A DNA stretch of 64,000 bases from Takakia lepidozioides (Eukaryota; Streptophyta; Takakiopsida; Takakiales; Takakiaceae): the NCBI GenBank assembly GCA_030704615.1, contig CM060731.1, forward strand, positions 75,126,756 to 75,190,755. Direction: 5' to 3'. The translations under genes and the position numbers were made by a program. Shown here piece by piece: positions 47,723 through 59,701 of this stretch. A model generated the notes under the pieces. That model was not told where the DNA came from and did no database searches. It was given only the letters and a program-made list of their open reading frames with translations. The number at the start of each line of letters is the position of its first letter. Position 1 is the first letter of the stretch.

Positions 47723-48581
47723 GTCGTTATTATGGAACATGGGCTGCACAAAATAACAAAGAAAGAATTTAAGATGCCTGGAAACATATGCAATAGATAG
47801 CACTGTGATATTGTTGAATGAAAATATTCATGCTCCATCTGATTGGATGATATTCATCATTTTGATGAACGTCATCAAGAAATGCTGAAATTATTTTGCT
47901 AGCCAAAAATAAGGCCCCCAAAGTTTGCGTGGGCCCTGTCTATTAGAGGATGGTCCAGAAATTAAAAAGGCGGATATATAGTAAGCTACACAAGGATTTG
48001 AATTAATGACCTCTATGTAAGGGGGTCCAAAAAAAGACTATGGGGAAGGTGACGGCTATTAAATGGAAGATGGTTCAGGCGCCAAAATGGGGTGAGTAGA
48101 GTGCAGGTGTCCAGCGGTGGGTTTCTAAGGGGTGACATGTGTGGGGCAACCTTCTAGAAAGGTCCCCCACAGCTTGACTGAGTTGGGGCCGCCAGCCTCA
48201 TAGGGTAGATAAAGGAGAAGAGTGTTCTGCCTCTTACTACTTACTCTCTTACCTACTATAGTGGGCTCTGCACAGGGGTGGCCCCAAAGAAAAGACTTAA
48301 ATGTGAACCATAGTTATATTAATTAATAGAACAGTTGAGCTGAATAAGCCCCATTAGAGAGGGACGAATTACGTAAAGGGCAGCATGTGTCTATAGGAGT
48401 ACCATTCCAGTTCTCGTAAAACACTGGCAAATTTTTTTCTTTGTAATTCAAGGAGCCTCCCTGGCCGCAAGGTTCCCCCCATTTACGGGAAGTACAAGGT
48501 TCCCCTAATTTGCGGGAAGTACCTTCCGCGTGTGGAAGGGTCCCCCATTTGCAGGGCAAGGAGCAGGAAAGAAAAATTTCC

Positions 48582-48720
48582 CAGTATTTCACGTTTGGGA
48601 AGGGTCGTTCCCACGGCCCTTCCTGAATTTTCGAGCACCAGGAACTCGGGCTCCGCCCTCGTTGTTGCCGGTGCTCTCAAATTCAGGAAGGGCCTTGGGA
48701 ACGACCCTTCCCTAATACTG
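48582..48720. mobile_element. Foldback / MITE-like hairpin element
   Basis: Left arm 48582-48639 and right arm 48670-48720 are inverted copies (CAGTATT, GGGAAGGGTCGTTCCC, GGCCCTTCCTGAATTT, GAGCACC on the left; their reverse complements on the right) with a 30-base loop. The left arm has about 7 extra bases near its outer end. Non-coding. No unambiguous target duplication seen. Confidence 0.8.
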
Positions 48721-49139
48721 ATAGCCATGCCACACATAGATTTTGCCTCCCTTGGCAGGGAACGGCTTCTTCCCAACGCTGCAAGGCAAGCGGCCACACA
48801 AGCCTCATCCTTCACTGGTGGGACCCAGTTTGAAGAGCAAGGTTGGTAGCTAAGATCTTGCAAGGCAAAGGGTGAATCTGTCATGATAGAGTTACATCAC
48901 CCTTTTCGTGCTCTCAGGGGGGTTCCCATATTGGTCGCGCCCTACTACATGCTGCAGCATTCAAGCAATGCACATCCATCTCCATAACGTAGTTTCTCTT
49001 GCGTTAGAAAATTACATCGAGCAGTCGGCCCGTTGGTAGTGTACGAACGGCCTGACACTGCTGCGCGCCAAGGGCCCACGTTATGGGAATTGCGTTGAGG
49101 CAACGCATATGCCATGTGTGGCCTGGGTATGAGAGACAA

Positions 49140-49215
49140 GACTCCGGCGGCGGCGGGCGTGGCTTAGGGCAGCTTCGCCTTGCGGCTACTGCTCCCTTTG
49201 GGGTGTGGGCCCTAT
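49140..49215 (-). repeat. SINE-like 3' fragment
   Basis: GGCGTGGCTTAGGGCAGCTT, CGCCTTGCGGCTACTGCTCC and CTTTGGGGTG align with 51573-51628 (CTTCGCCTTGCGG core shared). It matches the tail of the SINE-like copy at 51.6 kb without the B box. Confidence 0.5.
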
Positions 49216-49933
49216 AGTTCTGTTCTGCATAACCTACTCACTCACTACATTCCAAATCCCCTTGAAATGGAGACCTCTATCTTACATTTTTTGCCAATAT
49301 ATAGAAATTTCTGAATATCTAGGCAATCTTTGAAAAACTTGATATATATCAAACCATCGGAGCATAGTGTCAACTTGGGACAGCCCCCCTTGCCAAACTC
49401 CAGCAACCTAGGGTTTAGGGTTTCCTGTTTCCTCCTCCAACAAATCATGGTTACTTAGACATCTGTAATGCACTGTCCGACAATGCTGCAATTTGGTTGT
49501 TTAATATGGGACAGGCAAAAAAAGAAATGGTTTTAAAGAATGGGCTCGTTACGGTGTACATGTTTAGCTTAAGAGCATCCACCACTAGTGAGTAGCTCAG
49601 CTGGATAGTGCACTGAGTGCCACCCACATGATACTGCTACATGGTATGTTCTTCTCCCCCTTCCCTTGGGTGGTGTCCCATGAGCAAGCCTTCACGACGA
49701 GATTATTATAAAAGAGGTTATTTTCTCCTCTCACTATTATTAAGGGGCCCGATTTGTGACTTGTCGCTCCCAGGTAAAATGGAAATTTCTTAATTATTGT
49801 ATCTAATATAACTTAACCCTTAACTTCCTATGGAACCCATTAAATCGGGTTTCATAGAACATGATATATTAACGTAACTTTTGCAGATCTTGTAAGTTTA
49901 GGTCGTTTCTTCAGCAATAAATGACCTAACAAC

Positions 49934-50191
49934 ATGGATCATCTCCAATTGGCAGCATGCCATTTGGAGAAAGTCTGCCACATCCACAAATTTCCAAAAC
50001 CCACTGGGACAGAAATGCTCTTGCATGGAGGGAGGCCATGCACAGTTGACTTCTACGTGGACAACGCTGATTGGATAGCACTTCAGGCCACTGGGTGGTC
50101 AATTTTTACAATTTCTACCATTGGATGTGGGCATAATTTGGACCAAGGTGAAGGTGTGAAGAGAGTCACTCCCTCACCAGAGGGATTTTGA
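49934..50191 (+). other. Small ORF of unknown nature
   Basis: 85 codons starting MDHLQLAACHLEKVCHIHKF and ending SPEGF. Even codon use but no recognised domain, signal peptide or neighbour. It may be a remnant of an unknown element or chance. Confidence 0.2.
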
Positions 50192-50256
50192 ATTGAGCAA
50201 TTGTGGAGGCCAAATCCCGATTTCTAAATCTTTGTAATAAAGGTAGTTTGAAACAA

Positions 50257-50269
50257 CCCCCCCCCCCCC
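50257..50269 (+). repeat. Poly-C run (13 bases)
   Basis: Thirteen consecutive C residues, a likely source of length error. Confidence 0.9.
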
Positions 50270-51554
50270 AGAAACACATACAAAACACCCCCTAAACCTG
50301 ACTTTTGCCCCTCATTTTTTGCATGGACATGGCATTCCTACCATAGGAATGTGTGGAATAAACACTCCACAAAAATCTAAAAGCCTCTCAAATTAGCTGG
50401 TCAAGGCTAAAACCCATGTTTTCAAAACAGAAACAAAAAATCCATCCTCTCTAAAAACCATATAATTTCCCATATTTGATGGTGAAACAAGTTCATTTTT
50501 GGTGAGTGCATGCATGTGCCAGGTGTGTACCTACGTGTAAGATCCATTTTATTGGATGATTTTTGATAGGTAGTTAGCCTTTTTTAGGTGTCAAAAAATG
50601 AACCATGTAGGAAGTTAAGGGTTAATGTACATGCACTAACATTAAAAATATCTATTTTTATTCTCTATCCAATGATCGGACTATCTAGTGAAGGCATTTA
50701 GAATATCCTCTCTTGTCTGTACTATCTAACTAGGACTATCTATCAGCCAGGAGATCTTGGGTTCAACACCTAGCAATAGAAATCACACCATTAGCCAGCT
50801 GCCAGAACCCTTGGCTGGCACGGTCAACAGTTGTAAGTGCATTGTTCCCTGGACGGGCAGCAACTATTACACTTGGCATTTTGAGGATCCAACCGTGGAT
50901 ACCTAAAAGTCAATTCTATTGACCCTACCGTGTGCCGACCCAACGTCTGGAGTCTGGAGGTCAATTTTGTACTGGTATATGCCAGTCGGCCGGGGCATGT
51001 GCAAGGGTATAGGTGAGGGTATGCCAAAACCAACCCGGCTGCTGTGTCATGCAGCGGCCAACCTACCTATACTGAACGGGTGTGTGTAGAATTCAGGGTT
51101 TAGGTTCCAAACACACCCAAACTGATACCATACCAGTCACAGTAGCTGGCAGAGCAATACTAGCATATTTATGGAGTTAGCGGCATGTTGTGTTTGCTAT
51201 GGGAGAGATTGAGCAGATCGGCTTTGTGATTGCAATTTTTTCTTACCTTTGGTATGTTGCCCTCAATCTGGTTTCTTTTATCAGCTTTGAATGGAGTATG
51301 ATGAATGTTGGGGTATACCATACCATTGTACATGCTGCCCAGTATGTCATTTAAGTTTTTGCCAGACCCATGCTTAGGTCCAGGGTATCTCAAAATTACC
51401 CGTATCCATCCTACAACCTACCTGGCCCGTCCTAATCCCAGTGGCCCTACCGGTTGGACCCAACAGCCAAGTTGGACCTACCAAAAGCAGTCTGGTATAT
51501 TGCCAAAATGGACATGCCAGTACACACTCGGCTGGATCCCATAGAGAGAGAGAG

Positions 51555-51712
51555 AAGAGATACGGGCCAAGGCCGGCGTAACTAAGAGCCACTTCGCCTT
51601 GCGGCGACTGCCCCCTTTCGGGGGTGAGCAAGATCCAATAGAGCCTCAATATTGACCCGGCTTACTATGTGATAGGATTTGAACCACCAACTTATTCCAC
51701 ATGGAACATTTT
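51555..51712 (-). repeat. tRNA-derived SINE-like copy
   Basis: Minus strand: AAGTTGGTGGTTCAAATCCT is a B box, followed about 60 bp on by a GC-rich tail containing GGGGGCAGTCGCCGCAAGGC and GAAGTGGCTCTTAGTTACGC. This tail is shared with 49140-49215. The B-box-plus-tail arrangement recalls angiosperm Au-type SINEs, but I cannot confirm the family. Confidence 0.5.
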
Positions 51713-53860
51713 TTTTTCTCTTTTAATATAAAGTGTAAATAACCTGCCAATGAGGAGTAAGTTTCCGCTATTTTTGGACCTACCCTGGGCGGCAACCAAC
51801 TGATATTCTCTTTTGCGCTATTTTCGTTTGCTCAAGTTATGTTCCATCTTCGGTCCAAGGCACAAACCCGTAACCATGATTCCATTTGTAAGTCCGGAAC
51901 GTGCGCGTACATATTCACTCCAATCTCATATAAAATCGGTCGTAATGGCATATCACGTTGTAATGGAATACAGATTAGTGCATCGGAGATGTAATTTTGA
52001 GCAGAAAATTCAGCCTTGAATACCAATAACGTGGGCATAAAACTCGTCGGTCATTATATCAGCCACATGATACTGCTAAGAAGGTTATAATGGAGACCAA
52101 TCCACCTCTACACTTCAAGAGAGAGAAAAATAAATAAATAATGTACAAGCGGACCTGAAACATAGCTAGATCCTATGCCGTTGGCACTCGTGCGTGCCCT
52201 GCCCACTTCACCCACTTTGCCGCCAACTAATCGACCCTCCCTTTCCTCTTCTGTCGATCCTACCTCTTCTGCACTTGCCATTTTCACATGGCAAGCAGTA
52301 GCCATGTGGGGCTGAATGCTATAGTGACCTTTGTTTGGGACAGCTTGTTAGATGTCCAATTTTCTTTGCTTACTTTTTTTTTGGAACGATTGGGGTACAT
52401 ATTGTGCCGAATAATGTCCCCAAAATTTCAATGGAAAATTATGATCCGCATGCGGTTACGACAACCCCCAGACTCTCAAGTGATCCGTTGGTTGTCCGGT
52501 ATAGTGTGCGTATATGCGCTTGACACCGTATGAGGCAACGATGCCACCCACTCATCGTCACTAGTACCGCACTCCTCTATGTCTTTGACAGCATATTCCT
52601 TGCTGATTTTCTCCAATTTCTTAGCAAATTATGTTACAATAACAAACGAATTTGCCCCAGGGCATTATTGTTGTTATTCCTTGAAGTTCAAGCACTCCAA
52701 AAGGACCAAAGATTATTATAATAATAAGAATGACTCAAGTGGAAATTGGCCTTGCATTGCAGCAGTACTGTCTATCAAGTTGTTTTGTATAAGAGAAACA
52801 AAATTTTGAATGGACTTCTGTATTGGCTTCTGCATGTATTTTCCGTTAATGTTGATGCTCATGTGAATGTAGTTTTGTATTTTAATAGGCCTGATAGTCA
52901 AAGGGCCTTATCTCGGGAATGCCAATAATTATCCATTTGTTTTTGCCACGTTGTGTGATTGGATGGTCGTAATGGATGGACCGAAGAGCATCACAGGACA
53001 AAAGACAGAGGTAATGGTCCAATGCTCCGTAACAGAAGTTCGATGTCGTCATAGGTGGATGAATTAACTGAGGTCACTCCGTGGACTTTTCCGTCGCTTT
53101 CATCAACTTACTCACCCTATCCAAACAATACAATGTCTCCGTAATAAAGAATTGGTGCATGTCAACATGATTGTCGTTTGCATTCCTGCTATAGGATGTT
53201 TATGGTCAAAAAAAGAAATCGAGGTCAACAGTTGCACTAGTATGATATTTGCAAGGTCATACTAGTATGTATGACAATGGTAAGGTCAAAAACAGGAGGA
53301 TAAGACTTAAGTAAATAATTGTCACAAATACCTTTTTCTCTATTTTTATTCAAAAATTCTCAAGATCTCATTGTCGATATCAGAAATACTATAATTGTCT
53401 ATTATATTTCCTAGCCATCCAATTTTGTCACCTGAAAACCTACCAAAAAAATCCCTTTCTTCAGTTTGTCGTATTATGATCGAATGTGGGTAGTTGGCCA
53501 GCACTTTTGAGATTTGAAAAACCAGATTCTGATTCGGTCTCGCAAAATTGAGTCAAGGTTGATTTAGTAAATCTAATGTTTGTACCCTCAATTGTTGTAG
53601 TAGTTAGTATTTGATTGTTTGTGTGGCCCCATGTCAATGTCAACGTTACGGTATATTTGGAAATTAGTAACATAAGAAGATATCTTGTAGCTTGTGTTTC
53701 ATTAAACTCTTAATTAACAACTCCATTGCACAATCTTACCTACCGGCAAAAGAGAGACTTCTTTGTCGCTCTCTCCGACCAAATTTGGGTTTGTCTAAGT
53801 AAGTTCTAAGCAAATTTGTGTTTTGTTTAGTTTTCTTCTGTTTAGTTTCCTTTTTTTGAA
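51713..53860. other. Intergenic, no gene seen
   Basis: AT-rich with scattered short ORFs and no family match. 50.2-51.5 kb upstream is similar. A B-box-like GGGTTCAACACCTAGC at about 50757 may be another SINE trace. Confidence 0.4.
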
Positions 53861-53865
53861 GGAAC

Positions 53866-54561
53866 ATGGAAGAGGGCCTCTCATTTTTGAATAATTGGGA
53901 GTTTATGTCGCGCGTGTGGAACAGGGCGCGCATGGCCGCACGGACACGGGGTCGCCCTCCCCCACCTCCCCGGCCGCCCACCCCCACCTGCCAGCCCCGC
54001 AGCCGCCCGCGGCCCAGCCCGCCGTGGTCGCCGCTGGGTCCGCCCGCCATCGGGTCCCAGTGGGTCTGCCCGGGCTGGGGTCTGCCCAAGCTCGGTCTGC
54101 CCGCTGGTGGCGCATGTCGTCCGGCAGACCATCCCAGACCGGCACAGCAGACCAGACCTACGTGGCGCACATCTGCCCATCCAGATCCGGTTTTATCCAG
54201 ACCGTCCGGATTTAGGGCATGCCATGGCACTCGCCGATCTCCTCAGACCCCCTTTTCTCTTTTCTCTTTTCTCTGTTGCCTATCGTGTGTCGTTGTTGCT
54301 TGCTGTTGTTTGTTGTTTGATTGTTTAGAACCAACAGACTCACCCAGTTGTGAAGAATCCCTTTGCATGACTCCATGGACTCTCGTGGCAACGTCGGAGT
54401 CCATCGTTTCAAGCCACAGCCTCCTTTGTTCATATGCTTCTACTATTTTTGCTTTGTTGTTCGCCTATTCGTGGGACTGTTTGAGCGCGGGGAAGACGTT
54501 TACATTGTTAACATTGAGTTTACAGTGTAGACTTGAACGGAAGTATTTAGGTCTTTGCTAA
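53866..54561 (+). other. GC-rich Pro/Arg ORF of doubtful coding status
   Basis: 231 codons open, with Pro/Arg-rich low complexity (RGRPPPPPRPPTPTCQ) and no domain. Several other frames on both strands are open over the same 53.90-54.23 kb because the segment is GC-rich, so openness is weak evidence. GGTCTGCC and CAGACC words are frequent here. Confidence 0.2.
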
Positions 54562-55729
54562 CAAGTACGACTCATTTTAGCGGATAGAAATTGAGAATCG
54601 GCCTTTCCCTTGTCACACTATCGTGTTCAAGGCTTGTCCTCCATATAACATGTGTAGAATGGCATTGCAAAAATGGCGGAAGCATATGTGCATGGCTGGC
54701 TGTATAAAATTCAGATTTCCTCCCGAGTTCCGTCTCTTGGATGTTGTTTGCAGGTGGACCCATTGATGCAGGACCAGATGGGCATGTGTGCAGGCGGAAT
54801 TTTTTTGCGCACCGAACCAGTGGACCTTCCAAATGTTACCATGACAGTGCGGGCCGCACAGACCCAGCCGAGGGGACCATTGAAATGGTCAAACGGGTGG
54901 GGACATAATGCAAACAGAGGGTAGACTAGATGGGCAGAGCAGGAGAAGAGAAGAGTGCACCATGCCAGTCCAGACGAGAAGACCGAACCAACAGACCAGC
55001 CTGGAGAACTCTGGGCAGACCCCGACGGCAGACCGAGGGCAAACAATCTTTGCCAAACGAATGCGACAGACCAGTGCCACATACCTGCACGGCAGACCCT
55101 TTTGATAGACCCGTTCGGCATACCGTCGGCATACCCCTATGTCTAACCCAACCGACAGACCCGTTTGACAGACCCGACTGACAAACTTGATTGGCAGACA
55201 TATTCCACCCAATCGGCTCCACCACTGCAACATAAGGAGGAATTGTGTCAGGGACGGTCTGCTGAATGCAAATGAAGAAGAGCAAGCAAAAAAGGAAATG
55301 AAGGTCTTGAGATGAAGAAGTCTGGTGAAGTTGATACCTTTGCATTTCAGCAACGACGGGCATGCGACCTTTCAAGAGCGGACGGGCGCTACGAAGAGGC
55401 AGAAATCGTGAAGCGCAACACATCGTGTAGGAGCAAAGTGGAGAGACGCGAAAGACGCAAGAGGAGGAAGAGGCGATAGCCCCAACGTAACGGCTCATTG
55501 CTAAGCGTGACAGGAGCACGCGTGCAGCCGCCGAGGCCATGCACGTCGTACAGGCGTCCGCGGCCCATTAGACTGCCACCGAAACATCAAATGTCCCGGC
55601 GGCACAATAATGGCCGCCGTCAAGGTCTTCCATGGTCTGCCCTAAGTCCTTCCGCCATGCCGGTCTGTCGTCGGTCTGTTGCGAGGGTCTGCCAATCGGG
55701 TCTGCCAATCGGGTATGTGCATGCCCCTC

Positions 55730-55918
55730 GCCACAAAGCAAAGAGAAGGTACTGGTATGAGCCAAGTGAGTACGATGCTAAAATAGTAGAAGCATTTTTG
55801 GACTTGCGCGTAGCAAAGGAGAAAGAGAACTGGCCAAATGATCGGTTTCAGTGCCCCTTTTGCCCCGACATTGTCAAGGACAAAGAGACTCTAAACCGCC
55901 ATGTCCTTGATGGAGGAT
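55730..55918 (+). other. Candidate exon with Cys/His finger
   Basis: Encodes KAKRRYWYEPSEYDAKIVEA, FLDLRVAKEKENWPNDRFQC and a PFCPDIVKDKETLNRHVL end, so C-x2-C ... H in a W-x-x-DRFQCPFC context. This resembles the zf-XS type finger near the start of some plant RNA-silencing-related proteins, but the second His is not clear. A TGA follows at 55918. Confidence 0.35.
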
Positions 55919-56069
55919 GAAAAGGTATGGTCCCTGAGAACTTCAAGCCTTGGCCCAAGCCAAGTTCGTCTAAGGCCGCAAAAGAAATCACTACAAAGTG
56001 TAGGGGTGCACCTGCCGTCGCTCGGGGAAGTGCGGCAGCGTTATTACACTGAAGCCGGCCTGCTGGGCC

Positions 56070-56725
56070 CCGGCCGCGTTATGCCAGTGAAGAAAAGGAA
56101 GCTCAGTGATGGAGCTAAAATAAATGTAGACCGCAAAAGTCACAGATATGCCAGTACCAGTACTGGTAGACCATGGGATATAAGAGTGACTAGTAAAGAA
56201 TTGCAACTAGGTCGGTCCCAGCAGACCAGCAGGCTGCCGTTGGAACTTTGTCATCCAGTGGGGATGACTCAAGTGAGGAAGACTCCCATGAAGAGGAGGA
56301 TCATGTTCAGGACATGTCGACGGAGCCTAGTTGCGAGACCGTACCTGGTGAACGACCCCATTGGGTACACCCCGCCGATACATGACATAAACCTAGACTC
56401 GGACACCCCCATGGAGGAATCACACCCTCAAACAGACCCACGAAGCACACCACATATCAGACCCAACAAGCAGACCAAGAAACAGCAGACCCTGACTTAC
56501 GTTCATGGAGATGTAACGGGCACCCCTGTCCGCCCTGGCACATTGTACCTTCTTCCCCACGGTCTTCTGCCAGACCAGTACCCAGATGAATCAGATCCGG
56601 AGTTTTTCCCATTTTTGTATGGTTACGTGAGATCAGGGCAAATACAGCAGACCATTCACACAGCAGAGAAGAAGTGGGTGGAGGCACGATCACACCCAAG
56701 GGATGAAGACTACAATGGCCTCTAG
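56070..56725 (+). other. Open segment of an unknown gene (N-terminal part?)
   Basis: Open in one frame: basic head PVKKRKLSDGAKINVDRKSH (a nuclear-localisation-like cluster), then NDPIGYTPPIHDINLDSDTP and SDPEFFPFLYGYVRSGQIQQ, ending EDYNGL at a TAG beside a GTACTT donor-like site. No family recognised. QT, TRP and TDP dipeptides come from the CAGACC words. Confidence 0.3.
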
Positions 56726-56739
56726 GTACTTGAACCACT

Positions 56740-57250
56740 CTTTCTATGGTCTACCGTATTTGAGTGTTTCGATTTCATGGTTGCAATGAGTGATATACTA
56801 TGCTGGGTGTTGTATGTGTGGCCTGCTGCTGTCAGTCTACTGTTCTGGGTCTGCTATTATGTACATGGTACTGCATTACTTGTTTTGGCTGTGGTCTGCT
56901 TCATAGGTCCACAGCCGTGTGTCTACTTTGAACCCCTGTTGCAAATCATGGTATAGTGTTCTTTATTATTGTTATATATGTGCTTTGCTGCGAACGGTCT
57001 ACTGTTTTGGGTCTGCTTTTCGCAACATGGTACTGCATTTTGAGAGGGTGCTACTGTCGTGGCTGTGGTCTACTGCATGGGTCCACGGCTGTGATCTATT
57101 GCTATGCTTTACTGGTCTTTTGGGTGTGGTCTACTGATATGGCCTACTGGTGTATGGTCTACTGGTCTACTGTCATGGCCAATTTGGGCTGGTCTACTGG
57201 TCTATGGTCTATTGGTCTATTGTCATGGCCAATTTTGCTGTTTGTTTTCA
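56740..57250 (+). other. Probable intron rich in GGTCTACTG
   Basis: Pyrimidine/T-rich, no long supported ORF, with about 15 copies of GGTCTAC/GGTCTG words, ending in TTTGTTTTCAG| before the next open segment. The splice-like ending and loss of coding character suggest an intron. Confidence 0.4.
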
Positions 57251-57251
57251 G

Positions 57252-59545
57252 GAGGCGAATGCGCAAGACAACCGAGTGTACAAGGCTTTGCAAATCTGGA
57301 AGTACGGGTCCAACGGTCCTCCCTTGGAAAATACACTTGTCTGGAATGAGGTCCATGATATTCGCGACTACGAGGGGAAGAAGATACTGAATCTTGCCAG
57401 AACACCTAAATGCCTTAATGGCGCAGCTCCATGGCAGTCTGTATCCACAGTCGGCCGATGTCATTGCATCAATTCAGGATGGTACCACTGGCCCCGCAGC
57501 AGGCCTCCCTCCGTCTGCGGCAAAGGCTTTTGAGAGCGCCGGTCAGACTAGCAGACCCGGCTCAGTGGACCTTTCTTCCGTGACCCGTCCTCCAGCGGAC
57601 CTTCGTACCTCTGCAGCAGACCCGCAATAGACCACATTGCGTGGCCGAACTGATTTCCCATTTGGCAGACCATGGCGAGCTCCACAGCGGTCTACAACTG
57701 ATGAGGAGGATCCCACTCTTCCGAAGTTTCGTTGTGGGGAAAGCAATCGGCATCTCGACTGGTACAATGAGCTTCACTGCATCGTCGCCTCCCGGTGGAC
57801 CTTTGCTCCGCATCACTCCTCAATGGAGTTCATGGCGGAGGAGGCCACCCGTGTTTTGGACAAAGCCTGTGAGTATGGAGTGGCACTTCTGGCAGAGGAG
57901 ACTGAGCCACCGCTTATTGCGTAGCTCTTCCTCATGCACGACCCACGCCCACTGGAGATAAGGCACATGGCCATCGCCCACCCAATATTTGGTGTTCGTC
58001 CGAAGCACTTAGTGAGCTTGACAGAGAGTGCTTTTCAGGAGATGGCAGATTGTTTCCTCCGCTGTCAATGGATGCAATTTGGTAATTTCAGGGCTTACAC
58101 CAAATTAAAAAAAGACCTTCACAATCTGCGGATGGACCTGCTGCACGGAAGCGAAGAGGCTCAGGAAAGTATCACGCAAGACGCCATGATGTGGTTTGTG
58201 ACTCTGTAGGAGCGTACGGTTTTGGACATTGCATTCAACAAACGACATGCTTTCCAAGTGTTCTGGAGCAGGTTTCCAGCAGAGGACCGTGTTGCAACTC
58301 TAGGAGAGCTTGACGAGGCCTTCATGGATCGGCTGATGAAAGATATTGGGGTGTGGACCATAGTCCTACATCATGGTATGTCATCAGACCTTAACAGACC
58401 TTGTTAACAGACCTTGTCGGTGATCAGACTTTATCCCAGACCATGCATGTAAACCATGACAACCAACAGACGTTGTGAAGCAGACCACCTCAACCAGCAA
58501 ACCCCCATGTATTCTTCCATTTGTTAGCAGACTAGGGATGACAATGTTTGTGACATTGTTGCAGAGTACGACCCGGAGGACGAGCTTATTCAGAATGCTC
58601 TTGACCAATACGCCAATGGCACACGGCAGCTTCTAAGAGCCCTCCGTGGCCATACTGGCGTCGAGTCACCCGTTAAATGCAGGCTCATTGGAGTTTGTAC
58701 AACAGCAGACCCTTCATCTACACAGAACTCTACTCCCATGGAGACCCAGGAGGACCGCAGTGAGCAGACCCTTCCCAGTAAAATCCCAAGTACCGACATG
58801 CGAACCAGCAGACCTTGTTGATGGAGAACAAGGAACAGCAAACCCCCGACTGGATTGTTAGTACTCCCCAGCTAGACAATGTGGTGGGACACCCAAAGTC
58901 CGAGGCCCTTTTTCTCGAATTGCTGGCCAGACTTCGTGAGACTCGTTTGCGTGACAAAACCTTGTCCTTGCCAAAACAGACTTTCGTGGAGGCATTGCAC
59001 ACCTTACCCAAAATTACCGGGGAGACCTTGGTTATGCAGACCTTTCCAGATAACAACTTCCACAACTCCTTCCATGAGCAGACCTTTCCAGATCAGCGGG
59101 CACCCATCTTACATCACATGCAGACCTTTGCACCGTCCACCTTCCCAGAGCAGACCGCTGCGGTGGAAAGGAGACCAGAGCATACCAGTGCATACCAGAC
59201 AAGACCAGACCACACTAAACCAGACCACACAAGACCGGACCGGACCGGAGGAGTCCCCACTAGGCCAGACCACACTAGACCACACCAGAGCAAAGGACTC
59301 CAGACGAGCCGAGTGCACAACAGACCAGACCCCAGAAGACCAGAGGATACCACACCACACCGTATCAGAGCAGACCTTTCCCGACCAGTGCAGACCTGAT
59401 CAGACCTTGCCGGAGCAGAGGAGAGAAGATCAGACCTTGCCGGAGGACACCCTGCCTGATACATTGCTTGACAACAACACCGCAGAAGTGCATCGTGACA
59501 CAGGTATGGACGCTGACACCTCACCATTCCAACATCAGTAGACCC
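57252..59545 (+). pseudogene. Decayed multi-exon gene of unknown family
   Basis: After the acceptor at 57251: RVYKALQIWKYGSNGPPLEN, a frameshift near 57395, LNALMAQLHGSLYPQSADVI. One frame then runs 57637-58380 (NRHLDWYNELHCIVASRWTF, MEFMAEEATRVLDKACEYGV, EIRHMAIAHPIFGVRPKHLV, DIAFNKRHAFQVFWSRFPAE, ATLGELDEAFMDRLMKDIGV) broken only by TAG at 57922 and 58207. CATCATG|GTATGT to TTGCAG|AGTACG joins in phase to EYDPEDELIQNALDQYANG. Beyond 58700, QTLP/QTFP and TRPD low-complexity peptide follows with frameshifts. The core looks like a real conserved protein, but I do not recognise it. It could be a host gene or an accessory gene of a large transposon. Confidence 0.45.
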
Positions 59546-59701
59546 TACCAATGCAGGACATCAGACCATCTAACATTCGTGAAGACCTGGTGGAAAAAAC
59601 CCAGGAAGCGACGCCGATCCTCCCTGGCACTTACGAGTTGCCGAAAATGAGAGGAGCAATTCATTTCCCCCCCACTGCAAACATCTGCTGAGAAGCAGAG
59701 A

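Noticed and set aside
47580-51712. Possible tRNA genes from good B-box sequences
   Set aside because: No acceptor or anticodon stems can be formed around them; they fit SINE remnants better.
53881-54230. Several overlapping Pro/Arg/Gly-rich ORFs on both strands
   Set aside because: The segment is very GC-rich, so stops are rare in all frames; no frame has a recognisable domain.
58815-59551. ORFs of 145-220 codons in three frames rich in TRPD, SRP or VWSGL
   Set aside because: They are frame-dependent readings of the CAGACC word; only short parts continue the upstream protein-like frame.
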